A program made the position numbers and the translations under genes. A DNA stretch of 33,348 nucleotides from Mesostigma viride (lineage: Eukaryota; Streptophyta; Mesostigmatophyceae; Mesostigmatales; Mesostigmataceae): positions 1 to 33,348 of the forward strand of contig RPFO01001413.1 in NCBI GenBank assembly GCA_009746045.1, read 5' to 3'. Positions 10,449 to 22,200 of this stretch are shown here, piece by piece (position 1 is the first letter of the stretch; each line of letters begins with the position of its first letter). The notes beneath the pieces were generated by a model. The model saw only the letters and a list, made by a program, of their open reading frames with translations, made no database searches and was not told the DNA's origin.

Positions 10449-11268
10449 CTAACTACCTACTAACAGGCGTTTCTTTACAGGTGCCCGTCCGCTCGTCTTC
10501 TTTACACCCCCCTCCCGCACATCTGCGCCAGCCTTCCCTTGAGGTTTTCGTTTGCCCTGCCCTGCGGCTTGGTCTCCCCCCTTCTCTTGGAGTCGTGGGG
10601 AAGATCTGGTCGCTGGGGAAGATCTGGTCGCCAGGTACCCCTTGTCCATCCACCACTCCAAATACGTTCCCTCAGGTGGCTTGAAACAGTTCCGCATCTC
10701 GTCTTGTTGTACCTTGAAAATTATGTTGGGCATCGTCCCCTGCTCCCCATTAATCCAGATTCCCTTTTCGTCACACCCTTCTGCCCAAAATTTAACGTAC
10801 CACACGCCCGTTTTATCCACCTTTCGAACGACTCCATGCACCAGGAACGTGTCGACGTGGAAATCAGGCATGTGTGCCAGCTTCATTGGGTCTGCATTGA
10901 GTTTAGCCACCGAATCAGCAGCCCACGTGGGCTTCCACAACGTATCAAGGCGCTGGGATTGGTTCTTCCGATACTGGCAAAATTCCCCGCCGTGCTTGCA
11001 CAATACCGAAACCGGACATCCAACAGGCGAGCGGGGCACGACCCGTTTCCCCCCCCCCCACCTTCCAGATTCTCCATCCACGTCTGCCAACTTGGTGGTG
11101 GCACTTTCTTGTCTAGTGGCTTGGGCTGGGTTGCGGTAACTGTGACACGTCTTTGTGGCGCTTCCTCCTCAGGTTCCGATTCTTCCGATTCTTCCGAATC
11201 TTCCTCAAACCCTTTGGGTGGGCCGCCATGCGCGTCATCCTTTGGCGGCTCCTCTTCAGACTCGTCAC
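10449..11268 (-). CDS. Last exon of a large unassigned nuclear-type protein gene
   Basis: The exon begins after the acceptor CACACACAG (intron 11387-11269). It opens with an acidic stretch (Asp/Glu/Ser-rich, with DSEESEESEPEEEA), then a Thr/Val/Pro segment, and then about 200 residues of mixed composition rich in Trp, Lys and Gly, ending at a stop at 10449-10451. The frame breaks at an 11-G run (plus-strand C run 11049-11059). Before it the frame is that of 11302-10883, after it that of 11090-10449, and one extra G would join them. I recognise no domain. The tail after about 10660 is basic and Gly/Lys-rich. A noisy copy lies at 0.99-2.5 kb. Confidence 0.7.
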
Positions 11269-11387
11269 CTGTGTGTGGGACAAGCAATGACGAGCGGCGC
11301 AATTAGTTATCATTACAATCGCAAATCAAACTTGGGAATATGCAAACATCATAATTTAACCGACCATATTCACTCAGATTAACTTAC
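11269..11387 (-). other. 119-nt GT-AG intron
   Basis: On the minus strand the intron starts GTAAGTTAATC directly after AAGG and ends CCCACACACAG before GTGACGAG. Splicing joins the two exons in frame (phase 1): the codon GGT is rebuilt across the junction between a Ser-Lys end and an Asp-Glu-rich start. The noisy left-hand copy retains the same donor and acceptor words near 868 and 1003. Confidence 0.75.
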
Positions 11388-12664
11388 CCTTTGACAGATG
11401 ACTAGCCGTTGCTCTTGATCGAACGTGCCCGCCAGGCGAAAGGAGCTTTTTGCAGTAGTCGACGGCACGCCCCAACATCCCCCCCCCCGACGCCCCCGAA
11501 TTCCCCTCGAGCCTCCCTCCCCTCCCCCCCCTCCTTCCCCCCTTCCCCCGATGCGCCGGTCGACCCGCCCCCCTCTCCGCCCTTCGACCCGCCCCCCTCT
11601 CCGCCCTTTGACCCGCCCCCCTCTCCACCCTTCTCTCCCCCCCCTCTCCGCCCTTGGACCCGCCCCCCTCTCCGCCCTTTGACCCGCCCCCCTCTCCACC
11701 CTTTGACCCGCCCCCCTCTCCGCCCTTCGACCCGCCCCCCTCTCCGCCCTTCGACCCCCTCCCCTCTCCGCCCTTCTCTCCGCCCCCCTCTCCATCCTTC
11801 GACCCCCTCCCCTCTCCGCCCTTCGACCCGCCCCCTCTCCGTCCTTCGACCCCCCCCCTCTCCGCCCTTCGACCCCCCCCCTCTCCGCCCTTCGACCCGC
11901 CCCCCTCTCCGTCCTTCGACCCCCCCCCTCTCCGCCCTTCGACCCGCCCCCCTCTCCGCCCTTCGAACCCCCCCCTCTCCGTCCTTCGACCCGCCCCCCT
12001 TATCACCACCCTCATTCCCGTCCCCCTCATCATCGCCGGCACCATCATCACCAACCTCCTCCCCATCATCACCCCCATGTGACCCGACATCCTCATCATC
12101 CCCCATTGAGACGTCTTCGGCCGCGGGGGTCTCCGAGGCGGCGCGCTTCCGGCGTTTCTTTTTGGTGCCAGCGCCTGCCGTCTCCAGCGGACGCTTCTGG
12201 GCTGCACCCGCAATTTCCTTGCCCGAACGGCCGTTGGGATTGGAAATATCCTCCCCCTGTGGCCGCTTCCCAAGTACCTTCAGAAGGACCTTAAACCCAT
12301 CCACCTGCTCCTTTGACCCAATGAAGATCACGGGTGGGTTGAAGAATCCCGTGAAATCGCCTAGGTACGACGACCAGTCGTCCTTCACACCATTGAAATC
12401 TCCACAATCCTTCGCCGCCTTCCAGTCCCTTTTCTCCACCCACGAACCCGTTCGACCCTTCAACAATTCCTCATCATTCCACAGCTTCGCGTGGTGTTCC
12501 AAATTCAGCAGCCATATCCCATTCTTGATATCCGGCTGGTTCACCCCCCCTTCCTCTTCGCAACAAATTCGAACCCCTCCATTGCATTAAGTACCACTTG
12601 AGCCAACCGTGTCGGCCCATCGCTTTTCTCCCACGCGAAAGTCTTCATCATGAACTCACAGGTC
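11388..12664 (-). CDS. Internal coding region with NLS and 8-residue Gly/Lys/Glu repeat (same large gene)
   Basis: The segment starts with a frame of about 40 codons (12664-12544; TCEFMMKTFAWEK...) that joins the 12544 frame if the 7-G run (plus-strand C run 12544-12550) had one more G. It then holds a folded-looking region of about 110 residues (Trp/Asp/Lys-rich), the basic cluster KKKRRKR (12163-12143; monopartite NLS type), an acidic Asp/Gly stretch, and the minisatellite-encoded GSKGGEGG repeats. The frame flips within the minisatellite at G runs of varying length. It leaves it in the frame that ends SHLSKG at the donor 11387. Function unknown; nuclear location is inferred from the basic cluster only. 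Confidence 0.65.
11565..12000 (-). repeat. Coding 24-bp minisatellite, unit GSKGGEGG
   Basis: About 18-20 tandem units, 21-25 nt each, read on the plus strand as CCCGCCCCCCTCTCCGCCCT with TCGA between. In one minus-strand frame the 24-nt unit encodes Gly-Ser-Lys-Gly-Gly-Glu-Gly-Gly. Units differ mainly in the length of the C run (4-9), so the reading frame rotates among GSKGGEGG, an Arg/Ala/Glu form and a Val/Glu/Gly/Arg form. True unit lengths need accurate reads. The plus strand is Pro/Ser-rich in all frames and is not a gene. Confidence 0.85.
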
Positions 12665-13798
12665 GTTCCCCGTCAGACCCGTAAACTTTCTTAGAAATCC
12701 ACGGGCCCTGCTGCTCGATTTCGGATGCCAGCTCCTCCGACCCAAACTTCCGCGGGGGTTCCCGCTTCTCCCCCACCTTTTTTTGGCGACCCGACTGGAC
12801 GTCCTCTGCCTCGGCATGTTCGGCTTGGCCTTCCTCCGGCACAGCCCCCGTCACCACCACAGCCCCCGCCACAGGCTGTACGGGTTGGGGCACCACAGCC
12901 TGTTCGGTTGGGGGTTCGGGCGCAATCAGGACCCACCATTTCGTTTCCTCCTTGTGGGTCGTCCAAAAATCCGTCCTCTCCAGCAGTGCAAGTGGGAAGG
13001 TGGAATCGTCCCTCCCCGTTGGCCTGATAACCGCCCTTAGTCTCTTGGCAGCTACAGCGACCGTATCGGCCACCCTCTCAAGGGCGCTGTCGGCTTCCGA
13101 AGGCTGCATCGGCAACCAGCCGAGGTCGCGTGGTTCGGGGTATTTCCCCAAATCGCGGTTGTAGATCATGAAAAGCTGGACCATCACCTCGCAGAAGATC
13201 TTGGCCATGTATGTCAGGTCATACAAGCACTGAGGAGGAACGTGTTTGGCCTTCACGGTTGCCATGATAGACGGCCAGAATCGAAAGCGGGCTAGACTCC
13301 TCCACCCTTCCTGTTTGATCCCCCCCCCTTCCTCATCACCCTTCCCTCCCCGTCCAGCTTGTCCGCTGCCACGATGTCCAGAAACTCTGCAAGCTCCTTG
13401 GCCAGCTTGTCCTCAATCGGCATTCCACATCTACTGTCGTCGTTCGGAGCGACCGTTTCATCCTTCACAGCCGAGATGAAGTCGTAGACTTGGGTTTTCT
13501 CCGATTCGGACAAACCACCCTCGTTCAATCGCCCTCCAACCCGCTCCTCACCACCCTCCTCCCCCTCCCCGTCCTTCCTTGCCTTCTCAGTGCTGCTTGA
13601 AACCCCATGAATCAAATTCCATATTTCTTTCTGGTCCTGAAGGGGCACCTCCGGCTTATCCCAGGATTCCTCCATGTGCGTCTTGAAATAGTTGTGCACT
13701 TCCAGCAGCGCCGTCCCCCTCGACTTTTTGGAAACGGCCTCGTCTTCTGCATTCAGCCCCCCTCCGATCAGGGCAACCCTCCGATGCGCCTCTCTCCC
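12648..13798 (-). CDS. Internal exon of the large unassigned gene
   Basis: The exon begins after the acceptor TTTCATGCATGCAG (AG at 13800-13799) in phase 0, matching the phase-0 donor of the exon at 15568-14416. The first part (13798-13292 frame) is charged with helical character. The second (13265-12648 frame, opening at MATVKAKHVPP) has a hydrophobic stretch, then a Pro/Val/Ala-rich linker. The two frames join if the 9-G run (plus-strand C run 13320-13328) had one more G; reading through then gives an uninterrupted protein. At 12654 either a donor (CCT then GTGAGT) ends the exon or another single missing base continues it into the next segment. No known domain recognised. Confidence 0.65.
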
Positions 13799-14415
13799 CT
13801 GCATGCATGAAATGTGAATCAGTGTTTGAGACAAAAAACGGTCATACAACACACGACCTGACATTTTGTCCTTACACTTTGGAAGATCGGCCGTTCCCGA
13901 ACAAAAATCACACCCTAATTTCCAGTTTCCAACGGCCGTTGGCGCAAGAAAAATCACACCCTAATTTCCAGGTTCCAACGGCCGTTGGCGCAAGAAAAAT
14001 CACACCCTAATTTCCAGGTTCCAACGGCCGTTGGCGCAAGAAAAATCACACACTAATTTCCAGGTTCCAACGGCCGTTGGCGCAAGAAAAATCACACCCT
14101 AATTTCCAGGCTCCAACGGCCGTTGGCGCAAGAAAAATGTCGACCGAATTTCCAGGTTCCAACGGCCGTTGGCGCAAGAAAAATATCAACCAAATTTCCA
14201 GGTTCCAACGGCCGTTGGCGCAGGAAAAATGACACCCTAATTTCCAGGTTCCAACGGCCGTTGGCGCAAGAAAAATCACACACTAATTTCCAGGTTCCAA
14301 CGGCCGTTGGCGCAAGAAAAATCACACCCTAATTTCCAGGTTCCAACGGCCGTTGGCGCAAGAAAAATAACATCTAGTGCCTAAAACGTTCCCACACCCG
14401 ATCCGTTATATTTAC
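13799..14415 (-). other. Intron of the large gene, filled by the palindrome array
   Basis: The coordinates run from donor (GTAAATATAAC, first base 14415) to acceptor (CATGCATGCAG, last base 13799) on the minus strand. The intron is 617 nt, of which about 450 nt are the ten-unit palindrome array. A degenerate palindrome remnant (GGGAACGGCCGATC) lies near 13880-13895. Phase is 0 on both sides, which supports the pairing of these two splice sites. Confidence 0.6.
13921..14366. repeat. Intronic array: ten 46-bp units with the CCAACGGCCGTTGG palindrome
   Basis: Ten head-to-tail units of 46 bp each contain TTCCAACGGCCGTTGGCGC followed by AAGAAAAATCACACCCTAAT. Palindromes start near 13930, 13975, 14021, 14067, 14113, 14160, 14205, 14251, 14297 and 14343. 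The palindrome is unchanged in all ten, while the spacer varies (for example GTCGACCG and ATCAACCA forms at 14138-14190). The array lies inside the intron 14415-13799 of the large minus-strand gene. Confidence 0.95.
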
Positions 14416-15568
14416 CTTTTGCGTCCGCATGTCCTTCATGGGCGGGATCAGTGCTTCCCCCTCCACCTCCCAGCCCTTGAGCACGTCCAGATTGGTGTAC
14501 TTGAACTTCTCCGCGTCCCTCACCAACCCCCTCCACAAATCAAACGCCTCGTCGGTTGTCTCCACGAACTTGCCCTTTTGTTTACCCGCAATCTCGCCAG
14601 CTATCGCAGTACTCACTTGCTCGTCAGAGCCCTCGAAAATCACGGACTTCAACATCTGTGTGTAGTGGTTGCCGTCCAGCACGGCAAACTGCACAAACAC
14701 GCAAGGCGTCTGGTCTCGAAATTTACCCTTAAGGCCGGCATGGTCCGAGATGTTCAAGCTCCCCAGCGCGGATTTCGTCAGGTCAACTACTGCCTCACGC
14801 TCAGATTCATTTGACCACTCGGACGGATCCAACTCCATGGTGATCAACTCGTCTGAGCAAGCGGCCGCCATGTCCTTCAGGGAGTCCGTCCGGAGAATGG
14901 ACATGGCTTCCTCGGCCGTTGGCGAACGATAGTATCCGAACCTCTGCACGGCACGGTCACTGTCGTCCCCCGTCAGTATTTTAATGTGGTAAGGAACCTT
15001 TTCACTCCTCTGCACCCATAAATTGTAGAGACCTGGATCACGGTCTGCCAGCACCTGCCACGCAAACCGGAAGATCGGCACGGCACATTTTGCTTTTGTC
15101 AGACTTGTGCCGGCCCCCACGAACCACGGCGCGAGCCCCCTACAATTCCGCACCGTCACCGTCCGATGCCGCATGAGTTCCGGGAGTTGGCACAAGTTCT
15201 CCGTGGGGGCCCGTACTTGAGTCGCAATCGCGGACCCCCCCACGATGTCGACATCGTCTGGAACTAGGCGTATCTTCTGCCGCAGATGAAACGCCGCCTG
15301 TATGGTGTCAGTTAGATTCTTGTCGTGCACTTGAGAGGACGGCGCTGGCTCCCAGGAGTCCAAAATGCTGGGCTTCGCATTTCCAGCACGTGTCGTCAGC
15401 AGCCCCTTCCTCTCAAAGGTCTTCACAATCACCGACCATAAGTCGGTGCCCGGTGCTCGTTGGCGCCATTCCTCAAAAAATGTTGTGAGATCCCTTTCCG
15501 CCACCCCATGTTCAATCTTGTAACCACCTCCTCCGCTCTTCGTCCGTTCTCGGCCTGGACGGACGCCC
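14416..15568 (-). CDS. Upstream exon of the large unassigned gene, about 385 codons, intact frame
   Basis: This is the longest clean coding stretch outside the satellite. It starts after TTTTTTGCATGTGATCAG (AG at 15570-15569), with one base completing a codon, and ends at AAAAG before GTAAATATAAC (donor at 14415). Content is ordinary globular protein with no membrane segment or signal peptide: helical segments such as FFEEWRQRAPGTDLWSV, a central His/Arg-rich stretch, an Asp/Ser/Glu-rich region and a Lys-rich end. I recognise no family. The previous exon must lie beyond the palindrome array and probably beyond the hexamer satellite. The base 14910 GGCCGTTGGCG resembles half a palindrome but is coding. 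Confidence 0.75.
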
Positions 15569-15614
15569 CTGATCACATGCAAAAAACATACAGATAGCCG
15601 GAAGGTCAGTACTA

Positions 15615-16230
15615 TGTTCCAACGGCCGTCGCCGGAAAAATAACACCCTAATTTCCAGGTTCCAACGGCCGTTGGCGCATGAAAATCACACCCTAATTTA
15701 CAGGTTCCAACGGCCGTTGGCGCATGAAAATCACACCCTAATTTCCAGGTTCCAACGGCCGTTGGCGACAGAAAAATAACACCCTAATTTCCAGGTTCCA
15801 ACGGCCGTTGGCGCGAGAAAAATGACACCCTAATTTCCAGGTTCCAACGGCCGTTGGCGCAAGAAAAATCACACCCTATTTTCCAGGTTCCAACGGCCGT
15901 TGGCGCAGAAAAATCACACCCTAATTTCCAGGTTCCAACGGCCGTTGGCGCGAGAAAAATGACACCTTCATTTCCAGGTTCCAACGGCCGTTGGCGACAG
16001 AAAAATAACACCCTAATTTCCAGGTTCCAACGGCCGTTGGCGCATGAAAATCACACCCTAATTTACAGGTTCCAACGGCCGTTGGCGCATGAAAATCACA
16101 CCCTAATTTACAGGTTCCAACGGCCGTTGGCGCATGAAAATCACACCCTAATTTACAGGTTCCGACGGCCGTTGGGCAAAAAAAAATAACACCCTAATTT
16201 CCAGATTGCAACGGCCGTAGGCGCAAGAAA
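15615..16230. repeat. Second palindrome array: fourteen 45-46 bp units
   Basis: Units of 44-48 bp repeat the same consensus as the array at 13921-14366. The spacer alternates between GCGCATGAAAATCACACCC, GCGACAGAAAAATAACACCC and GCGCGAGAAAAATGACACC types. The outermost copies are the most diverged: the first reads AACGGCCGTCGCC near 15620, the last two read CGACGGCCGTTGGG near 16163 and CAACGGCCGTAGGC near 16209. Degenerate ends and clean centre are typical of unequal exchange. The right end runs directly into the hexamer satellite. Confidence 0.95.
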
Positions 16231-16235
16231 ATCAA

Positions 16236-19200
16236 GCAAGAAAAGGACAAGGACAAGGACAAGGACAAGGACAAGGACAAGGACAAGGACAAGGACAAGG
16301 ACAAGGACAAGGACAAGGACAAGGACAAGGACAAGGACAAGGACAAGGACAAGGACAAGGACAAGGACAAGGACAAGGACAAGGACAAGGACAAGGACAA
16401 GGACAAGGACAAGGACAAGGTGCTGGACAAGGACAAGGACAAGGACAAGGACAAGGACAAGGACAAGGCTGGACAAGGACAAGGACAAGGACAAGGCTGG
16501 ACAAGGACAAGGACAAGGACAAGGACAAGGACAAGGACAAGGACAAGGACAAGGACAAGGACAAGGACAAGGACAAGGACAAGGACAAGGACAAGGACAA
16601 GGACAAGGACAAGGACAAGGACAAGGACAAGGACAAGGACAAGGACAAGGACAAGGACAAGGACAAGGCTGGACAAGGACAAGGACAAGGACAAGGCTGG
16701 ACAAGGACAAGGACAAGGACAAGGACAAGGACAAGGACAAGGACAAGGACAAGGACAAGGACAAGGACAAGGACAAGGACAAGGACAAGGACAAGGACAA
16801 GGACAAGGACAAGGACAAGGACAAGGACAAGGACAAGGACAAGGACAAGGACAAGGACAAGGACAAGGACAAGGACAAGGACAAGGACAAGGACAAGGAC
16901 AAGGACAAGGACAAGGACAAGGACAAGGACAAGGACAAGGACAAGGACAAGGACAAGGACAAGGACAAGGACAAGGACAAGGACAAGGACAAGGACAAGG
17001 ACAAGGACAAGGACAAGGACAAGGACAAGGACAAGGACAAGGACAAGGACAAGGACAAGGACAAGGACAAGGACAAGGACAAGGACAAGGACAAGGACAA
17101 GGACAAGGACAAGGACAAGGACAAGGACAAGGACAAGGACGAGGACGAGGACAAGGACAAGGACAAGGACAAGGACAAGGACAAGGACGAGGACAAGGAC
17201 AAGGACAAGGACAAGGACAAGGACAAGGACAAGGACAAGGACAAGGACAAGCACAAGGACAAGGACAAGGACAAGGACAAGGACAAGGACAAGGACAAGG
17301 ACAAGGACAAGGACAAGGACAAGGACAAGGACAAGGACAAGGACAAGGACAAGGACAAGGACAAGGACAAGGACAAGGACAAGGACAAGGACAAGGACAA
17401 GGACAAGGACAAGGACAAGGACAAGGACAAGGACAAGGACAAGGACAAGGACAAGGACAAGGACAAGGACAAGGACAAGGACAAGGACAAGGACAAGGAC
17501 AAGGACAAGGACAAGGACAAGGACAAGGACAAGGACAAGGACAAGGACAAGGACAAGGACAAGGACAAGGACAAGGACAAGGACAAGGACAAGGACAAGG
17601 ACAAGGACAAGGACAAGGACAAGGACAAGGACAAGGACAAGGACAAGGACAAGGACAAGGACAAGGACAAGGACAAGGACAAGGAGGACAAGGACAAGGA
17701 CAAGGACAAGGACAAGGACAAGGACAAGGACAAGGCAAGGACAAGGACAAGGACAAGGACAAGGACAAGGACAAGGACAAGGACAAGGACAAGGACAAGG
17801 ACAAGGACAAGGACAAGGACAAGGACAAGGACAAGGACAAGGACAAGGACAAGGACAAGGACAAGGACAAGGACAAGGACAAGGACAAGGACAAGGACAA
17901 GGACAAGGACAAGGACAAGGACAAGGACAAGGACAAGGACAAGGACAAGGACAAGGACAAGGACAAGGACAAGGACAAGGACAAGGACAAGGACAAGGAC
18001 AAGGACAAGGACAAGGACAAGGACAAGGACAAGGACAAGGACAAGGACAAGGACAAGGACAAGGACAAGGACAAGGACAAGGACAAGGACAAGGACAAGG
18101 ACAAGGACAAGGACAAGGACAAGGACAAGGACAAGGACAAGGACAAGGACAAGGACAAGGACAAGGACAAGGACAAGGACAAGGACAAGGACAAGGACAA
18201 GGACAAGGACAAGGACAAGGACAAGGACAAGGACAAGGACAAGGACAAGGACAAGGACAAGGACAAGGACAAGGACAAGGACAAGGACAAGGACAAGGAC
18301 AAGGACAAGGACAAGGACAAGGACAAGGACAAGGACAAGGACAAGGACAAGGACAAGGACAAGGACAAGGACAAGGACAAGGACAAGGACAAGGACAAGG
18401 ACAAGGACAAGGACAAGGACAAGGACAAGGACAAGGACAAGGACAAGGACAAGGACAAGGACAAGGACAAGGACAAGGACAAGGACAAGGACAAGGACAA
18501 GGACAAGGACAAGGACAAGGACAAGGACAAGGACAAGGACAAGGACAAGGACAAGGACAAGGACAAGGACAAGGACAAGGACAAGGACAAGGACAAGGAC
18601 AAGGACAAGGACAAGGACAAGGACAAGGACAAGGACAAGGACAAGGACAAGGACAAGGACAAGGACAAGGACAAGGACAAGGACAAGGACAAGGACAAGG
18701 ACAAGGACAAGGACAAGGACAAGGACAAGGACAAGGACAAGGACAAGGACAAGGACAAGGACAAGGACAAGGACAAGGACAAGGACAAGGACAAGGACAA
18801 GGACAAGGACAAGGACAAGGACAAGGACAAGGACAAGGACAAGGACAAGGACAAGGACAAGGACAAGGACAAGGACAAGGACAAGGACAAGGACAAGGAC
18901 AAGGACAAGGACAAGGACAAGGACAAGGACAAGGACAAGGACAAGGACAAGGACAAGGACAAGGACAAGGACAAGGACAAGGACAAGGACAAGGACAAGG
19001 ACAAGGACAAGGACAAGGACAAGGACAAGGACAAGGACAAGGACAAGGACAAGGACAAGGACAAGGACAAGGACAAGGACAAGGACAAGGACAAGGACAA
19101 GGACAAGGACAAGGACAAGGACAAGGACAAGGACAAGGACAAGGACAAGGACAAGGACAAGGACAAGGACAAGGACAAGGACAAGGACAAGGACAAGGAC

Positions 19201-22200
19201 AAGGACAAGGACAAGGACAAGGACAAGGACAAGGACAAGGACAAGGACAAGGACAAGGACAAGGACAAGGACAAGGACAAGGACAAGGACAAGGACAAGG
19301 ACAAGGACAAGGACAAGGACAAGGACAAGGACAAGGACAAGGACAAGGACAAGGACAAGGACAAGGACAAGGACAAGGACAAGGACAAGGACAAGGACAA
19401 GGACAAGGACAAGGACAAGGACAAGGACAAGGACAAGGACAAGGACAAGGACAAGGACAAGGACAAGGACAAGGACAAGGACAAGGACAAGGACAAGGAC
19501 AAGGACAAGGACAAGGACAAGGACAAGGACAAGGACAAGGACAAGGACAAGGACAAGGACAAGGACAAGGACAAGGACAAGGACAAGGACAAGGACAAGG
19601 ACAAGGACAAGGACAAGGACAAGGACAAGGACAAGGACAAGGACAAGGACAAGGACAAGGACAAGGACAAGGACAAGGACAAGGACAAGGACAAGGACAA
19701 GGACAAGGACAAGGACAAGGACAAGGACAAGGACAAGGACAAGGACAAGGACAAGGACAAGGACAAGGACAAGGACAAGGACAAGGACAAGGACAAGGAC
19801 AAGGACAAGGACAAGGACAAGGACAAGGACAAGGACAAGGACAAGGACAAGGACAAGGACAAGGACAAGGACAAGGACAAGGACAAGGACAAGGACAAGG
19901 ACAAGGACAAGGACAAGGACAAGGACAAGGACAAGGACAAGGACAAGGACAAGGACAAGGACAAGGACAAGGACAAGGACAAGGACAAGGACAAGGACAA
20001 GGACAAGGACAAGGACAAGGACAAGGACAAGGACAAGGACAAGGACAAGGACAAGGACAAGGACAAGGACAAGGACAAGGACAAGGACAAGGACAAGGAC
20101 AAGGACAAGGACAAGGACAAGGACAAGGACAAGGACAAGGACAAGGACAAGGACAAGGACAAGGACAAGGACAAGGACAAGGACAAGGACAAGGACAAGG
20201 ACAAGGACAAGGACAAGGACAAGGACAAGGACAAGGACAAGGACAAGGACAAGGACAAGGACAAGGACAAGGACAAGGACAAGGACAAGGACAAGGACAA
20301 GGACAAGGACAAGGACAAGGACAAGGACAAGGACAAGGACAAGGACAAGGACAAGGACAAGGACAAGGACAAGGACAAGGACAAGGACAAGGACAAGGAC
20401 AAGGACAAGGACAAGGACAAGGACAAGGACAAGGACAAGGACAAGGACAAGGACAAGGACAAGGACAAGGACAAGGACAAGGACAAGGACAAGGACAAGG
20501 ACAAGGACAAGGACAAGGACAAGGACAAGGACAAGGACAAGGACAAGGACAAGGACAAGGACAAGGACAAGGACAAGGACAAGGACAAGGACAAGGACAA
20601 GGACAAGGACAAGGACAAGGACAAGGACAAGGACAAGGACAAGGACAAGGACAAGGACAAGGACAAGGACAAGGACAAGGACAAGGACAAGGACAAGGAC
20701 AAGGACAAGGACAAGGACAAGGACAAGGACAAGGACAAGGACAAGGACAAGGACAAGGACAAGGACAAGGACAAGGACAAGGACAAGGACAAGGACAAGG
20801 ACAAGGACAAGGACAAGGACAAGGACAAGGACAAGGACAAGGACAAGGACAAGGACAAGGACAAGGACAAGGACAAGGACAAGGACAAGGACAAGGACAA
20901 GGACAAGGACAAGGACAAGGACAAGGACAAGGACAAGGACAAGGACAAGGACAAGGACAAGGACAAGGACAAGGACAAGGACAAGGACAAGGACAAGGAC
21001 AAGGACAAGGACAAGGACAAGGACAAGGACAAGGACAAGGACAAGGACAAGGACAAGGACAAGGACAAGGACAAGGACAAGGACAAGGACAAGGACAAGG
21101 ACAAGGACAAGGACAAGGACAAGGACAAGGACAAGGACAAGGACAAGGACAAGGACAAGGACAAGGACAAGGACAAGGACAAGGACAAGGACAAGGACAA
21201 GGACAAGGACAAGGACAAGGACAAGGACAAGGACAAGGACAAGGACAAGGACAAGGACAAGGACAAGGACAAGGACAAGGACAAGGACAAGGACAAGGAC
21301 AAGGACAAGGACAAGGACAAGGACAAGGACAAGGACAAGGACAAGGACAAGGACAAGGACAAGGACAAGGACAAGGACAAGGACAAGGACAAGGACAAGG
21401 ACAAGGACAAGGACAAGGGACAAGGACAAGGACAAGGACAAGGACAAGGACAAGGACAAGGACAAGGACAAGGACAAGGACAAGGACAAGGACAAGGACA
21501 AGGACAAGGACAAGGACAAGGACAAGGACAAGGACAAGGACAAGGACAAGGACAAGGACAAGGACAAGGACAAGGACAAGGACAAGGACAAGGACAAGGA
21601 CAAGGACAAGGACAAGGACAAGGACAAGGACAAGGACAAGGACAAGGACAAGGACAAGGACAAGGACAAGGACAAGGACAAGGACAAGGACAAGGACAAG
21701 GACAAGGACAAGGACAAGGACAAGGACAAGGACAAGGACAAGGACAAGGACAAGGACAAGGACAAGGACAAGGACAAGGACAAGGACAAGGACAAGGACA
21801 AGGACAAGGACAAGGACAAGGACAAGGACAAGGACAAGGACAAGGACAAGGACAAGGACAAGGACAAGGACAAGGACAAGGACAAGGACAAGGACAAGGA
21901 CAAGGACAAGGACAAGGACAAGGACAAGGACAAGGACAAGGACAAGGACAAGGACAAGGACAAGGACAAGGACAAGGACAAGGACAAGGACAAGGACAAG
22001 GACAAGGACAAGGACAAGGACAAGGACAAGGACAAGGACAAGGACAAGGACAAGGACAAGGACAAGGACAAGGACAAGGACAAGGACAAGGACAAGGACA
22101 AGGACAAGGACAAGGACAAGGACAAGGACAAGGACAAGGACAAGGACAAGGACAAGGACAAGGACAAGGACAAGGACAAGGACAAGGACAAGGACAAGGA

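Noticed and set aside
11402-12590. Plus-strand Pro/Ser-rich ORF of 393 codons
   Set aside because: It is the antisense of the coding minisatellite. The minus strand has the splice sites, the NLS-like cluster and continuity with neighbouring exons.
13921-16230. CRISPR array
   Set aside because: Units are fully repetitive, with no unique spacers between constant repeats. The setting is eukaryotic and the arrays are 45-46 bp minisatellites.
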